A DNA stretch of 52,589 nt from Streptomyces sp. NRRL S-31 (GCF_000718775.1 NZ_JOCB01000050.1:1-52589); one strand, 5' to 3'. Shown: positions 42,597-51,867, counted from the first letter of the stretch. Notes: generated from the sequence alone by a model not told the origin. Translations and numbers: made by a program.

Positions 42597-43523
42597 TCAG
42601 CGCGCCGCCGCCGTGAGCCCCCACTCCACGCCCGTGAGTTCCTCCGACAGCGTCCACAGCCGGCGGGCCGCCACCGGGTCGCTCGCCGCCGCGCTGCGGC
42701 CGGCCAGGGCCGGGGCCCCGCGCAGCTCGGCCGGGCCGTCGGGGCCGACGTAGGCGGCGCCGGGCAGGTCCTGGGTCGCCGCGTAGAGGGTGGGCAGGGC
42801 GCCCGCCGTGTCGTCCTGGGCGAGGAACCGGGTGCCGACCGTCAGGAAGGCCCGGGCGAAGGGGTTCGCGGTGCGGCTCTGGAGGTTGGTGGCCGCCCAG
42901 CCGGGGTGGGCCGCGAGGGCGCGTACGGGGGACCCGGCCTCGGTCAGGCGCCGCTGGAGCTCCAGGGTGAACAGCAGGTTGGCCAGCTTGGACTGGGCGT
43001 AGGCGCGGACGGGGCCGTAGCCGCCGCGCAGGTTCACGTCCTCGAAGTGGATCACCCCGTCGCCCCAGCGGTGCGCGCCGGACGACACGGTCACCACCCG
43101 GTCTGTGACCTGCGGCAGCAGCAGGCCGGTCAGCGCGAAGTGCCCGAGGTGGTTGGTGCCGAACTGGGTCTCGAAGCCCTGCGCGGTGCGCCCCTCCGGC
43201 AGCATCATCACGCCCGCGTTGTTGATCAGTACGTCCAGCGGCCGGTCCCAGCCCGCGGCGAACTCGCGCACCGAGTCGAGGTCCGCCAGGTCCAGCCGGC
43301 GCACCTCGGTGCTGCCGCCCGCCCGCGCCGCGGCGGCACCGCCCCGGGCGAGGTCCCGCACCGCGAACACCACGTGCGCCCCGGCGCGTGCCAGCGCCCG
43401 GGCGGCGGCGAACCCGATGCCGCTGTTGGCCCCGGTGATCACCACGGTGCGGCCGGTCTGGTCGGGAAGGCGGGTCGCGTCCCACTTGCCGCGCCCACGG
43501 CGTGCTTCTGTCGTGTCAGCCAT
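42597..43523 (-). CDS. Short-chain dehydrogenase/reductase
   Basis: A 308-residue SDR of the retinol-dehydrogenase-like group. The NAD(P) motif is [12 protein letters not shown], with R in FAVRD favouring NADP. NNAGVM, the catalytic Ser in VVTVSSGAH, and Y-x3-K in [13 protein letters not shown] complete the site. A C-terminal extension ([12 protein letters not shown]) is common in this group. It likely reduces or oxidises a hydrophobic alcohol or ketone; the substrate is unknown. The ATG at 43523 opens a divergent pair with tetR, so it is probably the target of that regulator. Confidence 0.92.
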   Translation of the reverse strand: MADTTEARRGRGKWDATRLPDQTGRTVVITGANSGIGFAAARALARAGAHVVFAVRDLARGGAAAARAGGSTEVRRLDLADLDSVREFAAGWDRPLDVLINNAGVMMLPEGRTAQGFETQFGTNHLGHFALTGLLLPQVTDRVVTVSSGAHRWGDGVIHFEDVNLRGGYGPVRAYAQSKLANLLFTLELQRRLTEAGSPVRALAAHPGWAATNLQSRTANPFARAFLTVGTRFLAQDDTAGALPTLYAATQDLPGAAYVGPDGPAELRGAPALAGRSAAASDPVAARRLWTLSEELTGVEWGLTAAAR

Positions 43524-43540
43524 GGTCCGAATGTAGGCAA

Positions 43541-43574
43541 TGTCAACAATGCTGTCAATGACAACAATGCTGTC
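43541..43574. promoter_or_regulatory. Candidate operator between SDR and tetR
   Basis: CAACAATGCTGTC occurs twice (43544-43556 and 43562-43574), 18 bases apart. Between them TGTCA-A-TGACA (43553-43563) is a perfect inverted repeat. The stretch is unusually AT-rich and lies in the 90-base gap between the divergent starts, as expected for a TetR site controlling both. Confidence 0.65.
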
Positions 43575-43613
43575 GCCGTCAACATCCTGGTCCGCACCGA
43601 TACGATGGATCAC

Positions 43614-44276
43614 ATGCCGCGCCCGCCCCAGCCCGCCCCGACCCCGCCGTCGTCGTCGCCGTCGCCGTCTTCGGCATCTCCGTCCGCGAGCCGCCGGTAC
43701 CACCACGGCGATCTGCGCGCCGCCCTCCTCGCGAGCGCCGAGCGCACCCTGCGCGAGAAGGGCGCGGGCGCGCTCTCGCTGCGGGAACTGGCCCGGGACA
43801 CCGGCGTGAGCCATGCCGCGCCGGGCCGGCACTTCAAGGACAAGCAGGCCCTGCTGGACGCCCTGGCGCTGGACGGGTACGACCGCCTGAACCAGGCCCT
43901 CGCCACCGCCGCCCACCACCCCGGCCACTCCCTCGAGGAACGGGTGACGGCACTGGCCCGCGCCTACCTCGGCTTCGCCGTCGACAACCCCGAGCTGCTG
44001 GAGCTGATGTTCGCGCGCAAGCACGACCCCGACAGCTCCGCCCAGCTCGCTACAGCCGTCGACCGCTCCCTGGGCACCTTCACGCGGATGATCGCGGAGG
44101 CCCAGGAGCGGGGCGAGATCATCCAGGGCGACCCCGAACGCATCACCATGGTCGCCGCGGCGAGCCTGCACGGCCTCGCCGCCCTCATCGCCGGCTGCGC
44201 CCTCGACGCCCAGGAGGCGCTGGCCGGCCTGGACGAGCACGTCCACCTGCTGCTGCACGGCCTGCGACCCCGCTGA
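43614..44276 (+). CDS. TetR-family transcriptional regulator
   Basis: A 220-residue regulator. A Pro/Ser-rich N-terminal tail (about 1-25) precedes the TetR HTH (about 28-75): [22 protein letters not shown], then [31 protein letters not shown]. The C-terminal half is a helical ligand pocket (TetR_C, WHG-like). TACGAT lies 7 bases before the ATG at 43614, which suggests a leaderless message; an in-frame ATG at 43605 is also possible. It is divergent from the SDR gene over a repeated operator and probably represses both. The inducer is unknown. Confidence 0.92.
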   Translation: MPRPPQPAPTPPSSSPSPSSASPSASRRYHHGDLRAALLASAERTLREKGAGALSLRELARDTGVSHAAPGRHFKDKQALLDALALDGYDRLNQALATAAHHPGHSLEERVTALARAYLGFAVDNPELLELMFARKHDPDSSAQLATAVDRSLGTFTRMIAEAQERGEIIQGDPERITMVAAASLHGLAALIAGCALDAQEALAGLDEHVHLLLHGLRPR

Positions 44277-44597
44277 ACCGCCCCATCCCGTCCCGCCCCG
44301 CTCCGCGCTCCGGCGTGAGAACATCGAGACGACGCCTCACCCGACCAGCCGTCAGAAACCGCGCCAGGCCGTGAAGAAGCACAACGACAGAACCACGGGG
44401 AAGGTTCCGGTCGGACTTCATTGCCCGGCGTGACCTGCCGTGATACACAGAGTGACCGTACGCGCTGTTCGTACGAAACCCGCCAGTCAATGACGCCAAG
44501 TCGACATACGTTGGCGCGGTTGTCAGCGACAATGATGCCTGACCTCTGCACACCGCAGAGGCGTTCGCGGAACTACCCACCAGGGGCGGTGACTTAC
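44277..44597. other. Upstream region of the cmd-like cluster
   Basis: 321 bases between tetR and the first cmd-like gene, with no credible ORF. TTGTC-AGC-GACAA (44520-44532) is a perfect short palindrome. The local composition from 44330 to 44550 is AT-richer than the neighbours, as expected of a promoter, but no certain -35/-10 pair was found. Confidence 0.45.
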
Positions 44598-44906
44598 ATG
44601 CTCTTTGCGGCCGACAAGGGAGACATCAACACCATCATCGGCGGGATCGCTCCGGACTGGGGCCCCTTCGGCAGCCTGGGCAACGAGGCCAAGGTGATGA
44701 TCGAGGTGGTCATGGCCGTGGCCATCCTGCTCTGCCTCGGCCTCGCGGTGTGGGGCGCGGCGAAGCAGCGCATCGGCGCCACGGCCCTGCGGGACACCTT
44801 CAGCGCGGAACAGGGCAAGGGCCTGATCATCGCCGGCCTCACCGGGGTCTTCATCATCGGCTCCCTCGGCACACTGTTCACCATCGTGTACGGCATGGCG
44901 GTGTAG
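44598..44906 (+). CDS. cmdF: Small two-helix membrane protein, VirB2-like; CmdF-like
   Basis: A 102-residue protein with two hydrophobic helices (about 36-55, MIEVVMAVAILLCLGLAVWG, and about 77-99, LIIAGLTGVFIIGSLGTLFTIV) separated by a basic/polar loop (AKQRIGATALRDTFSAEQGK). This hairpin resembles VirB2/TrbC pilin-type or T4SS channel subunits. It is first in a six-gene rightward cluster whose order and content match cmdABCDEF (SCO4126-4131 in S. coelicolor, from memory), where mutants are altered in differentiation and antibiotic production. The ATG follows AGGGGCGG; a GTG nine bases upstream is an alternative. Confidence 0.7.
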   Translation: MLFAADKGDINTIIGGIAPDWGPFGSLGNEAKVMIEVVMAVAILLCLGLAVWGAAKQRIGATALRDTFSAEQGKGLIIAGLTGVFIIGSLGTLFTIVYGMAV

Positions 44907-45076
44907 CCCCGCCCTGCCGGGCCCGCCCGGCAGCGGCCACCCCCTCCACCCCACCCGTCCGTCGTGCCCACCGGCTGAGGTTGCGTTTCCCTGATGTCGA
45001 GTCACCACACCGCGCCCGCGCGGGAACCAGCACGGCTACCGTCGTATGTCTACGAGGGTGAGGGAGCGCACACGGC

Positions 45077-45907
45077 ATGAGTCCCGGAGACGAACAGGGC
45101 TACACCGACTACGCCGAGACGGGCCAGACCCGCACCCGTCTCCCCGACCCCGACCCCTACGGCGGGGCCCCCCGCCGCCCCCACCGCTCCTCCTCCAGAA
45201 GCCTGATCACGGTGGTCGGCGTGGTGGTCCTCCTGATCGCCGCCATCGCCTTCGCGAACCGGGGGGGCGATTCCCCGGGGGAGGACGAGGCGGCGTCGAG
45301 GACGGACAGACCGACGGCCTCCGCGACGGCGGCGAGCGGCACCCGCCCGGTGGAGACCCGCAGCGCCGGAGTCCCGACGGGATTCGCCCACACCGAGCAG
45401 GGAGCGCAGTCGGCGGCCTCCAACTACGCCGTGGCCCTCGGGTCGACGGGCATGTTCAACAAGGACGGCCGCCACGCACTCCTGCGCCTCCTCTACACCG
45501 CCGAGGCGGCGGACCGGCTCCAGGCCCCCATGGACCAGGCGTACTCGACCGAACTCCTCGCCAAGATGGGCCTGGACGCGGCGGGCAACCCCCCGAAGGG
45601 CGACACGTTCGTCTCCCGGGTGATCCCGATCGGCACGACGGTGCGGCAGTACAAGGCCGACAGCGCCAAGGTCGCCGTCTGGTACGTGGGGCTCATCGGC
45701 ATGGCCGGAAGCGGTTCGACCGACCCGGTCACCTCGTCCTGGAAGACATGGACGTTCGACCTGCGGTGGTCCGACGGCGACTGGAAGATCGACTCCCAGA
45801 CACAGCAGAACGGCCCCGCCCCGGTGCCCGGTGACGACAGGGCAGCCACCTCCGACGAGATCAGCAAGGCCATCGACGAGTACGGAGGGTTCACGTATGC
45901 CCGGTAG
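45077..45907 (+). CDS. cmdE: Single-pass membrane protein with VirB8-like domain; CmdE-like
   Basis: A 276-residue protein. The cytoplasmic N-terminus (1-42) is polar, then one helix (about 43-60, LITVVGVVVLLIAAIAFA), a Ser/Thr/Ala-rich linker, and an extracytoplasmic alpha+beta domain (about 100-270). Its helix AQSAASNYAVALGSTGMFNK and the strands KVAVWYVGLIGMAG and WKTWTFDLRWSDGDWKIDSQ have the NTF2-like layout of VirB8/TcpC assembly proteins. The stop lies 11 bases inside the next gene. Inference: a scaffold linking membrane and wall parts of the complex. Assignment to VirB8 is structural guesswork from the pattern. Confidence 0.7.
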   Translation: MSPGDEQGYTDYAETGQTRTRLPDPDPYGGAPRRPHRSSSRSLITVVGVVVLLIAAIAFANRGGDSPGEDEAASRTDRPTASATAASGTRPVETRSAGVPTGFAHTEQGAQSAASNYAVALGSTGMFNKDGRHALLRLLYTAEAADRLQAPMDQAYSTELLAKMGLDAAGNPPKGDTFVSRVIPIGTTVRQYKADSAKVAVWYVGLIGMAGSGSTDPVTSSWKTWTFDLRWSDGDWKIDSQTQQNGPAPVPGDDRAATSDEISKAIDEYGGFTYAR

Positions 45908-47246
45908 TCCGCGACGTGCGCTCACGCTCGCCGGAGTCGTGACAGCTGTACAGACCACGGCCGTACTGCTGGCCACGCGCGCCTTCGCCGAGCCCTCGCC
46001 CACCCCGTCCGGCAGCCCGTCCCCCTCACCGTCGGGCAGCGGGCTCAACTGTGACGCGATCCCGGGCGAGGCCAAGAAGTACTGCGAGCGCGGCAACGGT
46101 CCGAGCAGTACCAAAGGCACCATCACTCCGGACACCTCCACACTCGACCCACTGTCGTCGCTGGCCAAGGGCTGTGCCGAAGCCGCCGCATGGACGGTGG
46201 ACAAGCTCAGCAAGGCCGTCAAGGAAACCGCCAGCGTCGACTTCACCAATCAGGCGTTCCTCAAGCAGTACGCCATCGTCTTCGCCGCCTCCACCATCCT
46301 CACCCTCCTGCTGTGGCTGCTGGCCGTGGCCAAGCGGGCCGTGCGCGGCGTGCCGCTGACCACCGCCATCTCCGAGGCCGTCGGCTTCCTCTGGCTCACC
46401 GTGCTGGCCTCCGCCTTCACCCCGCTGATCCTGTACACCGTCGTATCGGCCGCGGACAGCGTCACGGACGTCCTCGCCAAAGCCACCGGCGACCAGGCCG
46501 ACACCTTCTTCGGCACCTTCTCCGGCGCCCTGAAGAAGGGCAACGACATCGGCGGCGGACCGATCATGCTGATCGTCGTCTCCCTGGTCAGCATCCTCGC
46601 CGCCGGCATCCTCTGGCTGGAACTGGTCATCAGGGCCGCCCTCCTCTACGTCGGCGCCCTCCTCGGCACCGTCGTCTACGCGGGGCTCGTCGACAAGAAC
46701 CTGTGGGGCCACGTACGCCGCTGGGCCGGCATCATGATCGCCGTCATCCTCGTCAAACCGGTCATCGTGATCGTCCTCGGACTCGCCGGCGCGCTCTCCG
46801 GCGACAACGGCCCCGACGCCTTCTCCGCCGTCGTCTCCGGCCTCGCCATCATCCTGCTCGCCATCTTCGCCAGCGCGATGATCTACCGCTTCGTCCCCGG
46901 CTTCGGCGACGAACTCGCCAGCGGCCGGAACAACCGCCTCATGCGGGGCGCCGAGGGCAAGGCCGCCGCCGTCATCAGCTCCCCCGCCACCCTCGTCGCC
47001 CAGGGCATCAAGACCCACAGCACCCGCGCCGACAGCAACGGGGGAGCCGGAGCCTCCGGCGGCAGCACTCCTCGCCAGGCCAACCCCGCCAGCGGCGGCG
47101 TGGCCGCCCACAGCAGCCGTACCCCCACCGGGAGCACCGGCGGAACCGTCCCCTCCGCCACGCCCGCGCCCCGCGCGTCCAGCCCGGTCAACACCCCGCA
47201 CGCCAGCAACGCACGCAACAACCGCTCGGGAGGTGAAGGGCGTTGA
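45897..47246 (+). CDS. cmdD: Multi-pass membrane protein, VirB6/TrbL-like; CmdD-like
   Basis: A 449-residue protein. A cleavable signal (about 1-30, ending FAEPSP) leads to an extracellular Pro/Ser stretch with two Cys (LNCDAIPGEAKKYCE), then about six helices (IVFAASTILTLLLWLLAVA, AVGFLWLTVLASAFTPLILY, IMLIVVSLVSILAAGILWLEL, WAGIMIAVILVKPVIVIVLGL). The C-terminus (about 370-449) is Ser/Thr/Pro-rich and disordered in the cytoplasm. This matches VirB6/TrbL-type channel proteins of T4SS. The ATG has GGAGGG upstream and overlaps the previous gene by 11 bases. The stop TGA is inside the TTGA of the next start. Confidence 0.75.
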   Translation: MPGSPRRALTLAGVVTAVQTTAVLLATRAFAEPSPTPSGSPSPSPSGSGLNCDAIPGEAKKYCERGNGPSSTKGTITPDTSTLDPLSSLAKGCAEAAAWTVDKLSKAVKETASVDFTNQAFLKQYAIVFAASTILTLLLWLLAVAKRAVRGVPLTTAISEAVGFLWLTVLASAFTPLILYTVVSAADSVTDVLAKATGDQADTFFGTFSGALKKGNDIGGGPIMLIVVSLVSILAAGILWLELVIRAALLYVGALLGTVVYAGLVDKNLWGHVRRWAGIMIAVILVKPVIVIVLGLAGALSGDNGPDAFSAVVSGLAIILLAIFASAMIYRFVPGFGDELASGRNNRLMRGAEGKAAAVISSPATLVAQGIKTHSTRADSNGGAGASGGSTPRQANPASGGVAAHSSRTPTGSTGGTVPSATPAPRASSPVNTPHASNARNNRSGGEGR

Positions 47247-48805
47247 CGACCGAGTCCCACCTGTCCCATCCGGTCACGCCCCGCCGTACGTATCTCATCG
47301 GCCGCGCCCGGCCGAACGCGATCATCGGCCGGAACCGTGAGTCCGGCGAGATCGGCCTGATCATCGCCGGGGCGTTCCTCGGCATGATGTGCGGCCTCCT
47401 CGTCCCGACGCTGTCCCTGCGGATCTTCCTGCTGATGGGCTTCCCGCTGCTCGCCCTCGCCGCGGTCTACATGCCGTACAAGCACCGCACCTTCTACAAG
47501 TGGTTCGAGATCAACCGCTCGTACAAGCGGACCGTCAAGGGCGGCAACGCCGTCTACCGGTCCGGCGCCATGGAGGCGGGCACCCGCCTCGACGGACGCG
47601 AGATCGAGGTCGGACCGCCCCCGGGCATCGGGCGGATCAGCTGGCTCGCCGCGCCCTTCGGCCCGGACGAGATCGCCGTGCTCCTGCACGCCGACCGCAA
47701 GACCGTCACCGCCGCCATCGAGATCGAGGGCCCCGGCGTCGGCCTGCGCGACTCCGAGGACCAGGAGGCCCTGGTCGACCGCTTCGGCACCCTGCTCAAG
47801 CACGTCGCCAACGGGGACGGCTTCGTCACCCGCATCCAGATGCTGGCCCGCACCCTGCCCGCCGACCCGGACGCGCACGCCAAGGACGTCACCCTGCGCG
47901 GCGACGGCCGCTCCGCGGACTGGCTCCGCCAGTCCTACGACCAGCTCCAGTCCATGGTCTCCACCAGCAGCGAGCAGCACCGCGCCTACCTCGTCGCCTG
48001 CATGCACTACAACCGCGAACTGGCCGCCGAGGCCCAGGCCATGGCCCGGGCCGCCCGCGCCCAGGGCGGCGGCAAGGTCGACCGGGACGCCGGACTCGCC
48101 GTCGTCATGGCCCGCGAGCTGACCGACATCTGCTCCCGGCTCCAGGAGGCCGACATCCGGGTCCGGCAGCCGCTCGGCCAGGGCCGGCTGGCCTCCCTCA
48201 TCCACTCCATGTACGACCCCGACCACCCCATCGACCACATCCAGGCGATGACCCGGCGCAACGCCTGGCCGGCCGAGCTGGACGCCGTACAGCCCACCTA
48301 CCTCCAGGCCAAGACCCGCGAGTCCGGCACCCGCGCGCCCTGGTGCCACGCGACGGCCTGGGTGAAGGAGTGGCCGATGACCCCGGTCGGGGTCAACTTC
48401 CTCGCCCCGCTCCTGGTCCACACCCCGGACGTCATCCGCACGGTCGCCGTGACCATGGACCTCGAGCCCACCGAGGTCGCCATCGAGCGCATGCTGACCG
48501 AGAAGACCAACGACGAGGCCGAGGCGTCCCGCGCCGCCAAGATGAACCGGACCGTCGACCCGCGCGACGTCGCCGCGCACAACCGTCTCGACCAGCGGGG
48601 CGAAGACCTCGCCAGCGGCGCCGCCGGCGTCAACCTGGTCGGCTACATCACCGTCTCCTCCCGCTCCCCGGAGGCCCTCGCCCGCGACAAGCGCACCATA
48701 AGGGCCTCCGCCGGCAAGTCGTACCTCAAGCTGGAGTGGTGCGACCGGGAGCACCACCGCGCCTTCGTGAACACACTTCCGTTCGCCACCGGCATCCGAA
48801 GGTAG
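47243..48805 (+). CDS. cmdC: SCO6880-family membrane protein, VirB3/VirB4-N-like; CmdC-like
   Basis: A 520-residue protein starting at TTG (TTGA overlap with the upstream stop). Two helices lie near the N-terminus (about 37-80, IGLIIAGAFLGMMCGLLVPT and IFLLMGFPLLALAAVYMPY). A large cytoplasmic region follows (RVPFGPDEIAVLLHADRKTV-like strands, then AYLVACMHYNRELAAEAQ). It resembles the SCO6880-type proteins in actinobacterial conjugation-like clusters and, in layout, a fused VirB3 plus the N-terminal domain of VirB4, with the ATPase itself on the next gene. The last strand VNLVGYITVSSRSPEALARDKRTI is typical of VirB4-N. It contains no Walker motif. Confidence 0.8.
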   Translation: MTTESHLSHPVTPRRTYLIGRARPNAIIGRNRESGEIGLIIAGAFLGMMCGLLVPTLSLRIFLLMGFPLLALAAVYMPYKHRTFYKWFEINRSYKRTVKGGNAVYRSGAMEAGTRLDGREIEVGPPPGIGRISWLAAPFGPDEIAVLLHADRKTVTAAIEIEGPGVGLRDSEDQEALVDRFGTLLKHVANGDGFVTRIQMLARTLPADPDAHAKDVTLRGDGRSADWLRQSYDQLQSMVSTSSEQHRAYLVACMHYNRELAAEAQAMARAARAQGGGKVDRDAGLAVVMARELTDICSRLQEADIRVRQPLGQGRLASLIHSMYDPDHPIDHIQAMTRRNAWPAELDAVQPTYLQAKTRESGTRAPWCHATAWVKEWPMTPVGVNFLAPLLVHTPDVIRTVAVTMDLEPTEVAIERMLTEKTNDEAEASRAAKMNRTVDPRDVAAHNRLDQRGEDLASGAAGVNLVGYITVSSRSPEALARDKRTIRASAGKSYLKLEWCDREHHRAFVNTLPFATGIRR

Positions 48806-48819
48806 GGGCTGATTCTCCG

Positions 48820-50232
48820 ATGCGGGATCCGCTGTCCGTCCTCACCGACGCCTTCACCTCGTTCCTCTTCGGGAAGGTCGAGACGACCCGGTCGCCGGTG
48901 CGCACCTCCACGGGCCAGGCCCAGGCCGTCTACCTGCCGACGGCCGCGCCCGGCCTCGGCGACTCCGGCGTCATCATCGGCCGCGAGGTGTACTCCGGCA
49001 AGGGCTACATCTACGACCCCTTCCAGCTGTACGGCCAGCAGCTGCCGGCCCCGCACTGGCTGGTCCTCGGCGAGTCCGGCAACGGCAAGTCGGCGCTGGA
49101 GAAGACGTACGTCCTGCGCCAGCTGCGGTTCAGGGACCGCCAGGTCGTCGTCCTGGACGCACAGGGCGAGGACGGGGTGGGCGAGTGGAACCTCATCGCG
49201 CAGGAGCTGGGGATAACGCCGATCCGGCTGGACCCGACGGCCGCCCTGGACCACGGCATCCGGCTCAACCCGCTGGACCCGTCGATCACCACCACCGGCC
49301 AGCTCGCCCTGCTGCGGACCATCATCGAGGTCGCGATGGGGCACGGCCTGGACGAGCGCTCCGGCTTCGCCCTGAAGGTCGCGCACTCCTACGTCAACGA
49401 GACGATCGTCGACCGCCAGCCGGTCCTCACCGACATCGTGGAGCAGCTGCGGCACCCCGAGCCGGAGTCGGCGGAGGCGATGAACGTCGCCATAGACGAC
49501 GTACGGGCCTGGGGCCTGGACGTCGCCCTGGTCCTGGACCGGCTCGTCGACGGTGACCTGCGCGGCATGTTCGACGGCCCGACCACGGTCGGCATCGACC
49601 TGGACGCGCCCCTCATCGTCTTCGACCTCTCCCACATCGACCGCAACTCCATCGCCATGCCCATCCTCATGGCGATCGTCGGGGTGTGGCTGGAGCACAC
49701 CTGGATCCGCCCCGACCGGAAGAAGCGCATCTTCCTGGTCGAGGAGGCCTGGCACATCATCAACAGCCCGTTCGTGGCCCAGCTGTTCCAGCGGCTGCTG
49801 AAGTTCGGGCGCCGGCTCGGCCTGTCCTTCGTGGCGGTCGTCCACCACCTGTCCGACGTGGTCGACGGGGCCGCGGCGAAGGAGGCGGCGGCCATCCTGA
49901 AGATGGCCTCCACCAGGACCGTCTACGCCCAGAAGGCGGACGAGGCCCGGGCGACGGGCCGGGTCCTCGGACTGCCCCGGTGGGCCGTGGAGATCATCCC
50001 CACGCTCACCCCCGGTATCGCCGTGTGGGACGTCAACGGCAACGTCCAGGTCGTCAAGCACCTGGTCACCGAGACGGAACGGCCGCTGGTCTTCACCGAC
50101 CGCGCGATGACCGAGTCCTCCAGCGACCTGACGGCCGACGACGCCCTGCGCGCGGCCGAGCTGGAGGCCGAGCAACGCGCCGCGGCCTTCGTGGAACAGC
50201 ACCTGGGCGACTCCGAGTCGACGGTGGCCTAG
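48820..50232 (+). CDS. cmdB: VirB4-like ATPase; CmdB-like
   Basis: A 470-residue cytoplasmic ATPase. Walker A is GESGNGKSALEKT (residues 84-91 give the GxxGxGKS core), Walker B is KRIFLVEEAWHII, and LSFVAVVHHLSDVVDG is the downstream sensor region. This is the VirB4/TraE/HerA-FtsK-like class that powers T4SS. It lacks the long N-terminal domain of VirB4, which the preceding gene appears to supply. Substrate loop VVLDAQGEDGVGEW follows the P-loop. The start ATG (48820) is 15 bases past the previous stop. It likely energises assembly or transport by the cmd-like membrane complex. Confidence 0.88.
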   Translation: MRDPLSVLTDAFTSFLFGKVETTRSPVRTSTGQAQAVYLPTAAPGLGDSGVIIGREVYSGKGYIYDPFQLYGQQLPAPHWLVLGESGNGKSALEKTYVLRQLRFRDRQVVVLDAQGEDGVGEWNLIAQELGITPIRLDPTAALDHGIRLNPLDPSITTTGQLALLRTIIEVAMGHGLDERSGFALKVAHSYVNETIVDRQPVLTDIVEQLRHPEPESAEAMNVAIDDVRAWGLDVALVLDRLVDGDLRGMFDGPTTVGIDLDAPLIVFDLSHIDRNSIAMPILMAIVGVWLEHTWIRPDRKKRIFLVEEAWHIINSPFVAQLFQRLLKFGRRLGLSFVAVVHHLSDVVDGAAAKEAAAILKMASTRTVYAQKADEARATGRVLGLPRWAVEIIPTLTPGIAVWDVNGNVQVVKHLVTETERPLVFTDRAMTESSSDLTADDALRAAELEAEQRAAAFVEQHLGDSESTVA

Positions 50233-50244
50233 GAGGGGTACGGC

Positions 50245-51819
50245 GTGAGACCGGACGATCGCCGCGACGGCCGTCGGGAGGGCCAGGGCGGCATCCCCGA
50301 CGGCCTGCTGATCGGCATCCTCGCGTTCCTGCTCGGCATGACCGTGCTGGTGTGGACGGCCACGGGCCTCGCCGCCCTGTTCACGCGGGGTGCCTGGCCC
50401 GATGGCGTCAGCTTCGTCCGCACCCCGCTCGCCATGCGCCACCTCATCGGGCGGCCGCACGACATCGCCGGCGCCTGGCCGGACACCCCGCCGTCCCAGC
50501 TGTCCGGCTGGGGCCTGTTCTGGGGCCTGGTCATAGGCCAGCTGATGATCCTCGTCGTCCTCACCGTGTTCCTGCTGGGCACGGTGGCACGGTGGCGGGC
50601 GGCGAAGGCACGGCGCGGGGTGGCGGCCGGGGACCGGTCGGGGAAGGCACCCCGGCCGACGACGGGCGGCGAGGACACCGGGCCGAGGCCCGCGACCGGC
50701 CCGTACCGGCCCACGGAGCCCGTCCACGAGGCTCCCGCGCCCCTGCCCGCACCGGCAGCCGCACCACCCGTACCCGTACCCGCCCCCGAACGGCAGCCGG
50801 AGGTGCCGGCGCCGCGCGGCGAGCCCGCACCCCCGCCGCCGGACGGCCGCCCGGCCGACGGTGACCGGACGGGCGGCGAGGACCGGTCGGGCGGCGGGGA
50901 CAAGCTTCTGATCGCGCCCCGGGAGGACCGGCGGACCACGGCCGCCCGGGCCGTACGCGAGGCCGAGGGCCCCGTCCTCCTCGTCACCTCCAACCCGGAC
51001 CTCTGGGCGGAGACCAAGGACACCCGCTCGAAACTGGGCCCCACGCTCCTCTACGACCCCACGCACCTCTGTGACACCCCGGCCCGCCTGCACTGGTCCC
51101 CCACGGCGGGCTGCGAGGACAAGCAGACGGCACTGCACCGGGCCACGGCGCTGCTCGCCCCGGTGCGCCCCACCGCCAGGATCGACCAGGCGGTGGCGGA
51201 CACCGCGATCACGCTGCTGCGCAGCTACCTGCACGCCGCCGCGCTGGACAACCGCACCGTCCGGCACGTCCACCGCTGGTCCCAGGGCACCCAGGTCCAG
51301 GATGCCGTGCGCACCCTGCGCACCCATCCCAAGGCCGCCCCGGGCGCCGCCGGTGAGCTGGAGGCCGCGCTCACCGCGCACCCGGAACGCCGGGACATCG
51401 CCCAGGAGTTGACCGGCCGCGCGCTCGCCGCGCTGTCCACGGTGAACATCCGCGAGGCATGCACCCCCAACCGAAACGATGCGCTCGCCTTGGATTCTTT
51501 CGTCCACGAAGGGGGCACGCTTTATGTGGTCGGTGAATCCATCGAGGACCCGAGGAGCAGGCCCGGCGCGATGCCCCTCCTGACGGCCCTCGTCTCAAGC
51601 GTGGTCGAGCGCGGCCGGCGCATGGCCGAACGGTCATCCTCCGGTCGGCTCGACCCACCACTCACCCTGGTCCTGGACGACGTCGCGGCCGTGGCCCCGT
51701 TCCCGGAGCTGCCGGACCTGCTGGCCGCCGGGGCCGACCGGGGTCTGCCCACGCTCGCCCTGCTCCGCTCCCGGGAACAGGCCCGCTCCCGCTGGCCGCG
51801 CCGGGAACTCCCCGTTTAG
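50245..51819 (+). CDS. cmdA: VirD4/TraG-like membrane protein with degenerate Walker A; CmdA-like
   Basis: A 524-residue protein. Two N-terminal helices (about 18-45 and 90-115) are followed by a Pro/Gly-rich linker (about 130-225) and a domain that follows T4SS coupling ATPases. Where the P-loop should be (APxxxGKT), the sequence reads LIAPREDRRTTAA, so Walker A is broken. Downstream VLLVTSNPDLWAETKDTRSKLG and LLYDPTHLCDTP match the family, as does Walker B LTLVLDDVAAVAPFPELP. The protein ends soon after LRSREQARSRW, where TraG proteins go on. GTG start with AGGAGGGG. It may be a structural, non-hydrolysing partner of the ATPase at 48820. Confidence 0.8.
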   Translation: MRPDDRRDGRREGQGGIPDGLLIGILAFLLGMTVLVWTATGLAALFTRGAWPDGVSFVRTPLAMRHLIGRPHDIAGAWPDTPPSQLSGWGLFWGLVIGQLMILVVLTVFLLGTVARWRAAKARRGVAAGDRSGKAPRPTTGGEDTGPRPATGPYRPTEPVHEAPAPLPAPAAAPPVPVPAPERQPEVPAPRGEPAPPPPDGRPADGDRTGGEDRSGGGDKLLIAPREDRRTTAARAVREAEGPVLLVTSNPDLWAETKDTRSKLGPTLLYDPTHLCDTPARLHWSPTAGCEDKQTALHRATALLAPVRPTARIDQAVADTAITLLRSYLHAAALDNRTVRHVHRWSQGTQVQDAVRTLRTHPKAAPGAAGELEAALTAHPERRDIAQELTGRALAALSTVNIREACTPNRNDALALDSFVHEGGTLYVVGESIEDPRSRPGAMPLLTALVSSVVERGRRMAERSSSGRLDPPLTLVLDDVAAVAPFPELPDLLAAGADRGLPTLALLRSREQARSRWPRRELPV

Positions 51820-51867
51820 GACGGCCGGTCCGGCGGGAAGCGCCCTCCAGGAGCCTTCAGGAGCCCC

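Noticed and set aside
44598..51819. An integrative conjugative element
   Set aside because: There is no integrase, excisionase, relaxase, origin or att repeat, and the flanks are core genes, so the T4SS-like genes do not define a mobile element.
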